64,000 bases of DNA from Lepidodermella squamata (GCA_047495785.1 JBLDXI010000029.1:434001-498000), one strand, 5' to 3'. Numbered from the stretch's first letter, positions 23,701-37,741 are shown. The notes: generated by a model from the sequence alone, not told the origin. A program made the numbers and translations.

Positions 23701-26700
23701 AGGTTAGCGGTTTCTGATTCGCCAACACGTTGATCGACGGCAAATCGAACGAGTACCGATCAGGCAGGACAACCGGGGGCTGGGTCATCACGGGCTTAGG
23801 CGCCGCTGATTTGCCAGCCAGGCGTGATTCGAACACCAAGCTATGCTTATCGACATTGATCAAAAACTGCGACTGCCGGCTGATGAGTCCACGCGAGCTG
23901 ACCTGGCCAATCGCGTACTGGGCACTCAGCGACGGCAGCAGTGCAGCTTCAACCGCTAGACCGTCGGCCGCCATCAAAAACTTGACGGCAACATTCGGGC
24001 GGGTTGAAGTCGACCCAGGCGCGGCATTATCAGCCGCTTCAGCTGTTGCAGTGGTGGTGACTGGGGCTTGATTAGCGGCTGATGCACTCGTCGCCAGTCG
24101 CAACGGCCGTCTTCGCGGCGGTCTCTGCGGCGCTGCGTCTGTTTCATCGGCCAGCGGGATGCTGGTGGGCGGTCGGGGTGAAATGGGCGTGCCTCCTGAG
24201 TAGACGTGGCCGCCGGCTCGGAATCGCGGGCTGGCGGTGTTTGGCGCCAGGGGACGACCAGCAGAGGCGACGCCGGTTGAGTTCGGGTCAAAAATTTCGT
24301 CGTACACCCCGCTTCGAATGCGTGTGCTACGCTTCAGCTCCTGTACAACACGCGTGATTTGCTCCGTCTCACGAGCCATCACCTAAAAATACAGAAAAGC
24401 AGTCTATAATCGAGAATAATTCGTTTAGATATTGTTTAGATGTCAGTTATTATACTACTTATTTTAATGGGAAGGAGCTCGACAGGAAAAGAACTGGAGC
24501 TAGGCTTTGAAAACCGGCTTTGGAACTACAACGCTGTAAGTTACAACCGGACAAAGTCACATTACAGCTGCTCATCCTGCGATCTTTATTGTCCTAGTCA
24601 GCAGTTGCTAGCTTAGTCGTCTGGTATGCGACAAAACTGGACCTGAACTAGACGGCCCCGAACTAAGTAGCCACCTGCCTCGAGTCTGCCCCCATTTTTC
24701 TCACAGGTGATATAAAGGAGACACCATGTGCCAACATGCTAACGCTCACGATGAAACTTAGTTTCATTTTACTTAGGTCTTCCGGATCTATCTAAGGATA
24801 ATAATCACTTGACCAACTGTTCATTTCAATTTATGGTCAGCCAGCATCAAAATTTGACCCAATCCCGTATAGCCAAGCGCGGCTCGTAATACCGATCACT
24901 CAGCGAGTAGGCTGAACTTGGCCGCACCTCAGATCCCAACAGCAAAGGACAACGCCAATTCCGACTTGCAAAAATAACTCATTCTCGTTTTGAAAACCCC
25001 TCATCGATCACTTAGTTAACGAAAACCAGAATCGACCGCTCAACCATAATCAAATGTAAACCCGAATATTTTGAATCTCTACTAAACATTCAAATGAAAC
25101 CGGATCGATCATGCCGAAATTTGTTCTTTAAAAATGGAAGACTTACCGTGTGCAGTTGAAGCGCGTGTTGCGGAATATCGATTTGAATTTTGCCCAGCGA
25201 AAGCAAAACACAGTCCAGACGATGCGCCCGCGTTCTCGTCGGCGGCAGTGCATCCAACATCGCCTGGCACTGCCCAACCGAACACCGCAGCACCGTGATA
25301 TCCTGCGGCATCTGGTGGCTATGCGACAAGGGTCCTTGCGTCGTCGTGCCGCCCTCCTGCAGAATCAACTCAGCCTCAGTCACGCGAACAGTTCCCACCG
25401 ACTCTTCCACACTGCGCCGTGAAATGCCTTTAATCCTCGTTTTATGCACGACACTGCCCTCGACGCCACTGATAACGGTTTCGAGTTTCAGGCCGGATAT
25501 TCTCGCGAGGATCAGGACTTTCTTCACACTAGCGTGACCCATCATGACGAGTTTCACGCGTTCTCGAACTACGATGTTCTGTTTGAGGGCTGAAACGCCT
25601 CGGCTACTGTCTTCCCGCTTCAATTCGACCATCGGAATCGCAACATGCCCGCGGCTGTGGGAGACGTGCGAATCGGGATGGTCAGACCCGGGTGTCAACC
25701 CAGCCTGGCCCTCCTCAGCCGCTAACTGGTCTTTAATCGGCGGCAATTTATCGACGAATTTCGTCTCGGGGATGCGGTTGTAGATTTCGAGGATTCGGAA
25801 CAGCTTCGTCCAAACCTGCGGCGTTCGTTCGTTGATGACGTCATACACGGTTCGGCGCTCGACGGCTGGCGAACTCGTGTCCTCGGCCACGCCGTGGTCT
25901 GTCTGGTTTTGCCGGTCTGGGGTTCGGCGAGAGTCGGATCGGTTTAGAGCCGGGACTTTCGAGAATGAATCATCAGCGGGAGTCGCTCGAGTTCGAACAA
26001 TGCTGAAAACCTATTTTAAGAAAAACCAAAACTTTAGAAAATGATTTCAAGTCATGGCAAGCAGCGATTCGACTCAAGCGGTAATTAAACTGTATTATAT
26101 ATTTGTATTTTCTAGCAAGCTGTTTAGTATGGTTGATGTTGTTTTATACCCTGGGCGGCGGCTGGGTACAACTCAGGATCAGAGGCACGCAGCCAGGCGT
26201 CTATCGTCAGTTTCAAATGTAATAGGTTATTATAACGAAATAACAAATTGAAAAGGTGTTGGATGCAACTGCGAATTCATCATAAAATGTCAATGCGATA
26301 AAAGATTATCAAGATCTTAGTCATACTTTGTAAAACAAATGTCACCATTTCCCCATAAATAAGCAAAAATCATTTGTCATTTTGCTTGAATGTTAACAAT
26401 ACTAATAAATTATAGCCACTAGTAAATCGCAGTTATTATATTCAATTATGTTCACGAATTTCAAATCTATCAGCCTTTTTAACCTGAAAAAAACCGTTTT
26501 AGCAATCACTTAGTTTTTTTTATTTTTCGAGGCAATATAATTAAACTAAAATCGATTGAAAATGCAATATATTCAAGGCAAATTGGTTAAGAAAATGCTA
26601 AAATCCATCAATCGGTCCATATCAAGACATTCTTTTTGCGATTTGCTGGAAACCCCATTCCTTGTAAAAGATCATTATTTCTACTGATTCCAACATTTTC

Positions 26701-29700
26701 AACATTATTTTGATTCAATCACTAGAAACTAATAGCATCTATCCCAATAGGTTTGTTTTGAAATGCATGCAACTCATCGATTTGATTGAACTATAGCTAC
26801 TAACCTTGCCAATAGTCGATCTGCGGCTGCTGCGTTTGCTTTTGCCGGACAAATCGCCCGCCGATTTGTCACTGCCAGCCGGCGTCACCGCCCCGCCCAC
26901 CGGGCCAGCGCCCGTCGAATGGCTCGTTTGCGTCGACGAAGCCGCCGAGTCCTGTTTGCGATGCCCTCGTCCGTTTCGCATCGCATTTCGCGCTTGGTTC
27001 GCAGCAGTCGACGACGCAGCAACAATCTGCTTCAACCGCAGCCGCGCCTCAGAAATATTCGCCGCAATGCCGATGCACTGGTTGATCAGCCGCAACAACG
27101 GCATGTGAACGCATTGCGTTATCACGTTGCAATTCAGCGTTAAACAAATTTGATTCGCAATTTTGTTCTGATCGATAATCTCGAGCAAATGAGACGCGCC
27201 TTTCAGGCCGTAATCCGACGCAGCCCGCGTGTGGCCATGACTTTCGAGGTTATTATTGGTCTGATCGACCTGGCCGTCGCTCCGGAACGAAGTTTGATTT
27301 TGGCCCTTCGCCTCGACTAAACCGCTGACGACGGTTGTTAGCGAGAAGCCATCGCAGACAAAGGAGGGGTCGGAGCAAATTTGGGGCTGTTTGACCCTTG
27401 AGCTCAACAAAACAGCCGCCTCAGCCGGGTCGACGATGCTTATCTCAAACCGATCGACTCGAATTTGAACGGCGGCAGTTCGGCCGAAATTGTGGAGGAA
27501 CGCCGCGCTTCTCGGTCTTTCATCAAGGGGCAGGTCTAAGAATGACATCAAAGGCCGGAATAGCCACTGCGGCTCGGCATCGACTGCCATCAGGGCGAAT
27601 CGGCCTAGATCGGCAACCTCCCCGATTTGGTCGTCATCCGCCCCAGCTGCCCCGGTTTGACCCGCTGCCATTAGGCCAATCGTTTCCTCATCGGCAAAAT
27701 CGTCGCGGTCTGGCCCGGCTTGCATTGCCGCCCCACCGCCCATGAATAGCTGGCCGATCGACTGTGAGCGGTTCAGCATTTGTTGACCGAACATTTGAGC
27801 GGCTTGTTGTACCCAGTCGAAAATGCGACTGTCCCCACCGGCGCCGGCTAGACGCTGTGGGTTGGCTTGGGGATCCATGAGAGGTTTAGGCGGGTTTGAC
27901 ATCATGCCGGCTCCAGTTGGCGTGTCATCGCGGACTGAGACCGAACCGACACCGGGTAGGTGGACCGGGATCGATTTCACCCGGGTATGGGTCGGTTTTC
28001 GCCTGGTAGGACCGATCGGTTGCATAGGAATGTCACCTAAAAACACAAAATATAAATTAAAAAATAATTGCTGTTCCAATTTTCGGTTCGATCTTTGAAT
28101 TGTAAATGGAGATTTTTAAATGGATCTTTGAAATTTGAGTGAAAAGGCAAAAATTAGTTGAATAAAATGTATAAAATCACGAATTTCAACTAAAATTGTC
28201 CAATTATAATGGTTCAGTTTTTGCCATTGTTTTTCCAATTAAATTCTCAAGCTTTTTCGCGATAAGATACTATAAAAATCCTAATAAAGCTTACCGAGAT
28301 TGGCGTGAATTTCATGATCAGCCGTTGTGATCGGTTCATTCGCCCCATCAGAGCCTTCGTGCAACCGCTCGAGTCGCCAAAACCGCCGTCCCTTCTTGAA
28401 ATCCGCCTCGGGCTTCTTCAAAATCGCACTATGCAAAATATTGCGCCAATCACGTCGAATCAGCACGAGAATGCCCTTTCGCACCGTAATCAACGACGGC
28501 AAATTCGCATCCGTAATATCGTCCTCGATCTTACTGACATCGGTCACCGACAGATACCGCCTTAAAACCGTCGCTAATTGACACGTAGGGTCTTCTTGCA
28601 ATAACTGCGACGCCTGCGAGAAACAGTTCGGGTATTTCGACCGGAAACGGTAGTTGTCATGCTTGTCATAGGCCTCGGTCAAAAGGGCGGCTACAATTGC
28701 TGACAAACGGCGCTGCCTTTCAGAGCCGATTTTTTTCGCGACAGCCCCTAGCCGGAAACCGACACTTAGCCAGGCCGAAACAGCGGCACTAGCAGTCGAC
28801 AGCATATTCCAGTCAAACATGGTGTAATCGACACTGCGTTCACCGACCGGGGGTAGAATCGACGATTTCACCGGGCCGATGTTCGACCCACCCACTGGGG
28901 CGGGTGGCGACGGGAAACTTAGCCAGAAATTTGCGAATTTCAATAAAGCAGATGCGTCGTAGAAGGTCGGCGCTCTCTGGTGGATTTCGCTTGAAGACGT
29001 CGCGCGGTGGATGTAGTCGACGTGTTCTTTCGTGTGAGCGGCTGAAACTGCCAGCTGGGCGCCATGGGCTGAAATCGCCTCGCCGCCCGCGTTTTCCGCC
29101 TTGTGGTTATCGACGCTGAATTGAACATGCTGCCTGGCGTAGGCGAGATTTCGGTCGACCAGTGGCGTCAGAATGAGTTTTTCCTCCTCCGCCCCAGGTT
29201 CGTCAGAGTCTTCCAGGGCTGGCTTTTTGAGCAGGTCCAGTCGAACGTTTTCCATGCCCATTTCGGCCATGATAAAGCCAAACGGCGAGGAGGGAGCGAC
29301 CATTGTAGTGGCGGTTACTGATGCGCGGCGCGGCTCGATATCGTCCGATGTGTCGATGAATGTGAACAGCACTCGTGACATATTCGACGGGATTTCGGTG
29401 ACCTGAAAGCAAAGCACATGGAATTTATTGATTGAATCAGGGTCACTGAAATGGGCCAGAAATTTTTTGTTCAAACGATCTCTAACCCCTGAAATTTATT
29501 TGAAGATGTCAATTATTTTTTACGGGTATGCCGTAATTATCAAAGCTCACACAATTTCCAGCAAATTTTGGATTGTGAGAAAATTGTTGTGAATTTTAAA
29601 AGCATCCTTCACATAACCCTTATTCATTGTAATTATTGCGACCGAAACAAGCTGAGTAGCACATGGCTTGATAATAAATTAGAAATAATTATGAAGGTAC

Positions 29701-32700
29701 ATAGAAAAGTGATATTTCTCTTTCTCATATCGGAAATAATGTTCAGGAATTTTGTATCACCGTTCGTTTTTATCGTTTGCCCAGTTTTAACACAGCCAGA
29801 CGAGATCGTAACAATAAAAAATCATAACGTCAAAGGTGATACATTCAAGTCTTCAATATCAATTTCTAATGCTACAGGAGATGTTTCAAGGTCGAGAATG
29901 CAATTACCCTCAGTTCAGCCCACAATCTCCGAACGACGACTTTATAAAGACCCTTGAAAGGAGGGTGTATGATGGTGCAAATGCAACTGGAAACTCAGCT
30001 CAGTGGCTGGCCTTAATATTGACTTAGTTTGCGCTCAATTTCTTTATTAAAATATTTTGAAAATGTTTTTGTTGTCAACAACGTAGTAATCCAAATGGAG
30101 CAATGGTCAGCAAATTTGGGTAATACATTTTGAAATTTTTTGTTCAAATCGATAAAAGTGAGGCAATAGAAAGTACGAACGAGTATGCGGTGGATCATTG
30201 ATAAACGATGAGTTCGTTCTTACAGCAGCCCATTGCATGGTTGACAGGCAGAACGACACAAATGGAACGTCCACAGTCATGTAAATTTTAATTCCAAAAA
30301 TGCAATTTGTGTATTTTCAGCTAAAATCGACCAAAAATTTAAGTCATAAATAGATTACAACAAGACAGATCATAAATAAGACTTGAGGATGATTTTTCCA
30401 TTAGGCACTGGGGAAAGAATTACGAACCGCAAAACTGCGAAGGCAAATTCACTGTAATAGTGCGACTTTGGAGCCAATTATCAACTGCCAAATACGTCGA
30501 CATTCCAGTCGACCACTACATCTATCACAGCGATTTCGACCCGGCAAGAAGCGAGGCTAACCCAGCCGGAGATATAGCTCTGTTGCATCTGAAAACGGAC
30601 GCTTCATCTTTGATGAGGTACACAAAGGTGAACAAGAAAGTGCGACATTTGTGCCTGCCAAATGAAGTTAGCGATGCCTTCACGCCTTTCAGTAAAGATC
30701 TGCCAAATGTTGGCGACTATCGAACGAAACCTATCGACGTCTGTTTTATTATCGGTGAGTAGTGATATTACAATGAATTAACAAAGAATAACTAATTTTA
30801 TTATTAAAAAATATAAGTTTTAATTTAGGAGTTTCATAATTGAATCAAGGTTGGGAATAAATTTCTAATGAAACGGGCTAAATGGGTTTTCTCGAATTTT
30901 GGCAAATCAAAACAACTTTGAGTAAAAACAAAATTCGAGCACTAAAAATCTAATGATTAAATTATCTTTACATTTTCTGAAGGATGGGGCTTAACTACCG
31001 CTTACAAGGTGTTCAAAAACGGAACCAGGAGCGCGCCCACTCAAGTCTCTCCCAGCGCTCCAATGATTGGCCGAATGACTCGCGAAACCGTAGAGACATG
31101 CAACGAGTTGGCACAACCCGCCCAGTTCCTCTACGCATGGGATGGAAATGAATTTTGCTTAAAACCTTATATCAATCTTGAGCGTGCCCATGTGAAAGAG
31201 GAGTATCTAGAGATGAAGTCTTGCCCAGGCGACTCTGGATCGCCGGTTTTCTGCCTCGACCACGGCCCGCGTCCAATCTACCGTCTGTTCGGTGTACTTT
31301 CGAGCAACCACGGGAATGACGCACTAGGCTGCGAAATGGCAACAGGCGCCATTGTCGTCAACCTTAAAAAGTACATGCGGTGGATTCGAAGCGTCATCGA
31401 AGCTTGGCCATCGCGGCGTTACGTCCACAACTGCGACGAACTCATCAGTCGTATTCGCAAGTATGAAAGAACGCATGGCAAAATGAAGGAGTCGACCACT
31501 GCACTGTTTTGTACCGATCCTCTGATCAATTTGTACAAAAAAGTATCCTATCGCCAGCGGGCTTATCTTAAAATTCAAATTGACACTGAAAAAGCTATCA
31601 GCAGCTCGTCTTATTATTGCAAATAATGCAAATAATGTCAAGTTTTTAAGGTGATAGGTGAAATAAAATAGAAAACTACAAAACTTGTTTAAAAAAACTC
31701 AGCTGACTCGATTTGAACAAAAACGAATTCTCAAAGGTAATTTTTGCATTGAAAAAAGTTCACATAAAATAGCACGAAAATTTGACTTCAATTTGACTTC
31801 AAAATTAGAAAATAGGCATCAATAAAAAAACTTTCTAATTGGAGCTTTTGAAGGCATTTAAAAGCGTCATCGAGGTAAAACTCCATTCCAAATTGACGTT
31901 GGTGCTCAATAAAATATATCAAAAATACCTGAACATCAGAAGTGAAACCAGACTGGCGTTTGAGTCGCCACAATTGTGCTCCAACTTGGCTGATCGAAAG
32001 ACTGCCGGACAAATAGGCGCCAGCTAGATGTTCACTCAACTGATCACACGTGTAGATCTTCGCCAAATTATCCCGGTCACCGGCCTCAACACACGTGAAG
32101 CCATCACTGGCAGACACGGCATGCGACCGGTGCGGACTCAGAGCGATTTCAAACTTGAAATTCTCGAACGAAACGGCTAGTAAGGACGCGCATGAAAGCA
32201 ATTTCAGCACCTCAGGGTCCATGTTGAAGGCAGAGACGTGTTCCTCGACAACCGCTCGTTCTAACGAGCAGATTTTGACCTGAGGCAACGCGACGGCTAC
32301 CTCCCATTTCGGCGCGGCTTTCGGCTTCCAACGCGAGAACGAATTACCCGACCCGGATGAGTTGTCCTGTTTCGCCTGGGGTAGCGTGTTTTCTCGCCGT
32401 AAAATCGGCTCGTGCGACGTTAAATTAGCCGCTTCATACTTTTCCAGCAACGATTTCTGCGCATGGATATGAATCGCGTCTAACACAGCCGAGGGGTGAA
32501 CGGCTCGAACGACTGATTCTAGACTCGAGGCCAGCCAACGGCTTGTTTCTAGCACCAAGGGCGTCACAAAAATTTCAACGCATCGATTTATCTCGACAAC
32601 AGCTTTAGTCGACGCGTTTTCGCCGAGTAATTGGCCCATTATTTTGTGCCAATCCGCAAATTGCGGCTGTTTCGTTTTGTCGGACGAAATTGATGACGTA

Positions 32701-35700
32701 GCTTTTCTAGCGCGCATCATTTCACAGGCGAAGCCGCGTTTCAGCGGGTGAATCATCGGCACGAAGTCCCACTCCTTTTGCGCACTCAAAAACGCAACGA
32801 CCAGCTTTGTAGCCCCGGAGCCACTTGCCGTTTTCTGGCCGAAAATGTTGTGGACAGTGTATTGGTTCAAATGAGCGGCGTAGTGGTGGAATAGCAACGG
32901 CGATTCTGATAGGTCCATATCCATCTGGCGTAGCATATTCACCAAAACCTGCTCGCCAGGCATAGTCATTTGCCCGGTATAGCCGTTCAGTTCAGAGTCC
33001 GAGTCGGCTGATGAAATTGTTGAAGAGCTGGGTGATGATTGGAAGAAGGGCGGAGGGGCGCGGGGAGGTGGAGCGGGCGGTGGTGGGAAGGAGGGTGCCT
33101 TCGGGCGGTGATGGGCGTCACCCAGGGTGGCCTCACTGCCTTGCGACGAGCTGTCATCGCTGCCCTCTGATGCCGAGTAGTAGCGCTCAGATTCTGAAAC
33201 AGACGCCGCTGATTGCACCTCGTTCGGCATTTCCTGCGATTGCCGGGCCAAACTCGACCTGTGGTGGCTGGGTGGTTGAGTTGGTTGCGGTGGCGGGAAT
33301 CGGCGGACTGGAACCGGGGGCGGTTCTGCGCTAAGACGATGATTTCCGATTGTTTCCGCTAGACTTTCGAGCACCAGTTGGTCTTTCAGAAGGAGGGATT
33401 CGCCAAATGCAAAGCAGCCAGCGCGGGTTCGAGGGTCTCGAGCGACTCGAGATGACGTCCAGGGGGTGGTCACGAAGTTAAAGTCATCGGCCGATGAACC
33501 GAAATACGAACAAGCGCCGAAACAGCCGCATTTCGCTAATCCATTACCTGAGAAAAAATAGGAAATCATATTTCAATATTTCAAGAAATGCATAAAACGT
33601 TGGATGGGCAAAAAATCAAATCTCCAAACTTAAGCATTTCAAAGATTCTTATCAGCCTCATCAACTTCTGCGATTTTGCTTAACTTTTGTGGAATCTAAA
33701 AAATCTCCAAATCATATTTTGAAGGAATAATCTTTTGATATTTTTGAAGTAGTAATAGGTAATTTCGGGATATATTATAAATATTTTTGTTCCTTTTACC
33801 ATCCAAGAGTGAACAAATCTATCATAATCAAAATGGGAACTTTTTTATTCAAAATGTTATGAAAGCAATAATTCTAACAATATTCAATTTTTCAAAAAAT
33901 TTCAAATTATCTATTTCGCATCGAATTCAAGATATTTCGTAAAAACTGAAAGCTTCAGTTCTCATAAAACTGCTAATTTTTTACCTGAATTGTACAGGAA
34001 ATACAGTCGTTTCGTTTTAGCGTCATGCAGCCGCCAAAACGTCATCTGACTCGTCGTATGTGGCGATGACAATTTCGCGCCAACACACAGCGGCCCAAGA
34101 CTCAACGATGCCGCTTCGAGCCACGGCTGCAATTTCTCGCCGAATTCTCCCGCCGGTTCACCTCCGAACGGCGAATCCGCATTTGGCCTCAGCAAGTCTG
34201 AAGTAACCAGCTGCCGGACCGCAATTTCAGGCACATAGACCTGCAAACCAGCTTGATTCCCAACGTGGTAAGAACAGAAAGCCAGTCGAACTGAGGGTCG
34301 CAGATTCAACTGGAGCAGCCCGACCCCCTTCTGCTGGTTACTTTCATCAGGGTTCGTCTCCAGAATCGAAATATCAATCGATTCAGTGCTCAATCGAACC
34401 ATGCGATACTTCATATCGTCCTCGAGTTCACACTCCGGCAAGCCATCCGGGCATTGCCGGTGATTACGGCCATGCCAGCAGCGTTCGATGAAAGTCGGCG
34501 GTTTTTTGTACTGAGCCTCCTCCTCCGAAAACAGGAAGATGAACGTCTCCAAACTAGTCACGATGTTGATTATGTGGGGCAAACTCGCTTTCGCCACCAC
34601 GTCTCCGATTACGAAATCCATCAACCAGCCGTATTCAGCCGTGTCCTGCTCTAGGGAGATGCCCTCCCCAGAAAACAACGCATGGCCTCGGACTTGAAGG
34701 ACCGATAAGCATAAGAAACCCTCGGAAATCGATTTCCCCGTTCGATTTGCGTCCGTTCTAGGCACGATGTCTTTCATCGAGGCGAATAGAGGGGCGAGAA
34801 CGACCTGTAACTTGGTTTCATGGTACTGCTTATCCATTTCAAATTTCAGGTGTTCACATCGAATTTGAACGCAGGGCGGGTCGTGAATGCCGACATGTTT
34901 CGGCAAATAGCCGACCAAATCACTTGCGGTTATCGTGACTTGGACTGATAGCGGGCGATATTCGCGGCCATCGAAGCGTTTTTCTGGGTTTTGAGTCGGA
35001 AAAGATGGGAAAGTGAACGATTTCGCGCCTGGTGGATGAGCCAGTTGATGACTCATCGGCAATTGGTGGTCGAAATCCGACTGCATAGACACGTCCATAG
35101 CCGCGGTTTTCTGGTTGAACCCGAAATAATTCTCTTTAAACGACAAAAACAGCTTGATCAAAGTGCCGTAGGCAACTATGGTGCCCCCATCGCCGATATT
35201 TATCGTCAAATTGATGATATCTGGCGGGTAGATGGACGGGTCAAAACTGTGGACGGACTTGTCTGTCGAAGAGAAATTTCCGAAAATCGGCTTTGCGGTG
35301 TCTTCATCCGTCAAACGGACCAAAACTTCGGAGGGTTGTTTCAATGTGCCACGTAACGTTCCGGTTTTATCGACGTTTTGCGACCGTAATTGCGGGACTG
35401 GGTGGTAGGTGAAAACGATTGAGACCGACCCGACCGGGGCTGCGGCTACATCGACCCAGCCGATAGTCACTCCTCTCCAAGTCGGGCTGGAAGCTCGAGA
35501 TGACGCGAAAGGGTCAGTGGCTGGGTGCCCGTCTCGACCAATCACCTTCAAATGCTTTGATAACGACGTCAAAACATAGGCGGTTGAATTAGTCGTTGGT
35601 AGAAAAGCTCGGAGATACAAGTCATTTCCGGTGAAAAAATTGCGAAATTGCAACACATCAGGGAGAAATTGGTCGTAGGGTAGGGTGCATGCGAAAACAA

Positions 35701-37741
35701 TCGACGAGCCACACAGGGCTAGCATCGCATTTTCCCTAGCACTAGCTGACGTGTCAATCCAGTTGTAGTGATTAACGAGAATCACGACTTCGAAATCTTT
35801 GATCTGAGCATCGATTTGGACGGTGTAAGGGATGAATGCCAGCAAATCTGGCGCATCCTGCGAGCCCCATGCGAAGAAGAAATCACGCATGAAGTTTTTA
35901 TGCTCATACAACACGTAGGCTGTCAGTTTCGTTGAGGATAACGACACCTTCCAGTGTTGATGGTCGTTCCAAGTAAGCGGGTAACTTATCGTGCAATCCA
36001 CGTCCAGTTGATCAGCTTTCACGAACGGCCGGAATTTCAGCGATGTAGTCGCGTCTGGTCGTTGGAAGCCAATGTGGACCTTCACGGTATAGCCACTGTC
36101 GTGGTTGATCATCGGAATTGACGTCGACATGAAGGTTGTACTCGGATTCGGGTCGTCATCGTCGACATAAGCTCCGTCCATAGTCATTGACAGAGTGCTC
36201 AGTTCGTCGTTCATTTGGTTATGCAACTCCAATTTACCCTTCGAATCCAACATGCAGCGAAGATCGAAACTTTTGTAGATTCGAGTTTCACCCGGCGTCT
36301 GCCCGGCGAATGGCTCGAGGGGCTTGTAATCGGTTGGATAGAAGAATCGCCATAACAGACTTCGCTGAGTATCGGCCCAAGGTCCGTATTGAATGACGAC
36401 AGGTTGTGGCTTTTTACCCTTCCCGCCGCCTAGATGAACCCTGATACCGTGAGTTGGGAAGCTGTTCTCAGTTATCGGGTCTCGATCAATCAGTTGGGCA
36501 GGGACGAGACCAGGTTCGTCGTAATAGTAATCAAAAACAACTCGGTTAGTCCTTAGAACTGAGTAGGAAGTGGCAGCGTCATCGCTTTCTTTGGTTTTTT
36601 TTGAAGCAACCGGCTTCGGGGGCGGTTGAAAATCAGGTCCAGAATAATTCGGGTTTTTTACAAACTTGCAAACGACGCCATCGCCAGTTGCTTGGTAGAT
36701 ATGCCTATAAAATAACACATTATATAAACCAAAATGCATCAAAAATTCTTACATAAATAAATCGGCAGTGTTTGAAGCTTTTCCAGTGAAATATACACCG
36801 GAGAAATGTTCGACTTTGGTAACAAAACTGTATGGCACCAATTTGTTTCCGAACGAAACAAGACCACGCGAAACTTCGAATTTTATAGCTGGAACTAGCT
36901 CTCGCCAGCCACTAAACGCAGAAACGTTCGACGACGAATTAGCCCGGTTTGCAGCAGCAGCCGCTTCCTGGCTCTTGTTATCATCGAGAGGGTCACCTCT
37001 GTGCATTGCAACAAGGCGTTCAAGACCGAAAGTGTCTTCAACCTGAAAAAAATCGGATTTTTAAATGAAATCCTGATAAAAAATAGACTTTCCAACACAA
37101 ACCTGAGCATATCGCCACAAGCGATTGTAGCGGTGGTATTCAAACCCGAGAAATTTCACCAGCACACGGTACTTGACAGTCTGCCAAGGCTTTTTGTACA
37201 AGTTATGAACAGGTGTTTCCTCAGCTGATGGGTCGACGCGAGCCCACCAGAGAAATAAAATTAGCCCGTCTCGAATCTTGACAGTGTAATCCGGCGTGAC
37301 AAACATCACATTGCGAAACATGATTTTGCCGCCGATAATCGATATGCTGACAGATTCGACTGAGAGCGATCGCTTCCAGCGAAACAAGAATGGCCGTAAT
37401 ACAAATGAGAGCACAAATCCAAGTAATCGTGCATTGTAAAAGAGCACAAAAATGAACCAACAAAAGGCAAAGAGAACGGCGAACAGAAACCACCATAGCT
37501 CGGCTCCAAGTTTGTCAGATAGTTCCGAGAACTGGTCGATGCCGAAATCAACTGAGTCATTTCTGAGAGGGAAAACATTCTCGATTTTACTTCCTGGATC
37601 GATCTTAGCTCCAGAAATAAGGGGCTTCAGCGACGATCCTCCAAGTATAACATTAGCGGTGGTATCAATAATACTTGCCACTGTTGACGAAGTTAAGTTC
37701 GCCAAATCAGTCAGCGATAACTCACTGGTCCCCTCGGTCAT
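17748..37741 (-). CDS. BLTP1: Bridge-like lipid transfer protein 1 (BLTP1/KIAA1109/tweek), 11 exons
   Basis: Exons: 37741-37103, 37042-36753, 36704-33985, 33547-31929, 29402-28295, 28036-26805, 26010-25147, 24382-23675, 23622-22195, 22067-18797, 18262-17748. The coding total is 14,394 bases, an exact multiple of three, giving 4,797 residues (human about 5,005). BLTP1 proteins are long hydrophobic-groove bridges that move phospholipid between ER and plasma membrane and act in synaptic vesicle endocytosis. One membrane segment at about residues 83-102 fits the N-terminal ER anchor. Landmarks include the FYNARLLGFVLSFVL start, YYDEPGLVP, YGPWADTQRSLLWRFFYPTDY, VDATTSL-like and NHYNWIDTSA segments, HDAKTKRLYFLYN, and the C-terminal GPRPMVACSVQTDFYDHLFV and ARSTIPKWIQRG. 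Intron 4 (31928-29403) hosts an antisense serine protease. Long low-complexity Ser/Pro/Ala stretches separate conserved blocks. Confidence 0.95.
18263..18796 (-). other. BLTP1 intron 10
   Basis: A 534-base AT-rich intron between the two last coding exons. Nothing recognisable inside. Confidence 0.7.
24383..25146 (-). other. BLTP1 intron 7
   Basis: A 764-base intron. Unlike the other introns its middle (about 24470-25000) is not strongly AT-rich, so it may hold an old repeat insertion. No coding or RNA signal recognised. Confidence 0.5.
26011..26804 (-). other. BLTP1 intron 6
   Basis: A 794-base, mostly AT-rich intron. A short GC-richer patch near 26140-26215 is the only compositional change; nothing identified. 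Confidence 0.5.
29691..31626 (+). CDS. Secreted S1-family (chymotrypsin-fold) serine protease nested antisense in BLTP1 intron 4
   Basis: Likely exons: 29691-29835, 29891-about 30029, about 30171-30280, 30405-30754, 30983-31626; roughly 460 residues. It starts with a hydrophobic signal-like segment and a propeptide Cys, then an activation-type RRVYDGANATG. The catalytic triad is present: His in CGGSLINDEFVLTAAHC, Asp in GDIALLHL and Ser in CPGDSGSPVFC. Counting back from that Ser, chymotrypsin position 189 is Lys rather than the Asp of trypsin. The usual GDSGGP is GDSGSP. About 75 residues follow the protease domain, with further Cys. The exon 2-3 junction cannot be made open with a GT-AG pair by eye: the exon 2 frame meets TAG at 30026-30028. 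Either the splice is non-canonical or the gene is damaged. An AATAAA lies near 31664. The host gene runs the other way. Confidence 0.8.
31788..31928 (-). other. Tail of BLTP1 intron 4 between the donor site and the nested protease
   Basis: This is the part of intron 4 next to the donor at 31928, 3' of the protease gene. The frame stays open past the donor, but the conserved join DVQ|VTEIPSNM to the exon at 29402 shows that splicing happens at 31928. Confidence 0.7.
33548..33984 (-). other. BLTP1 intron 3
   Basis: A 437-base AT-rich intron; no feature recognised. Confidence 0.7.
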
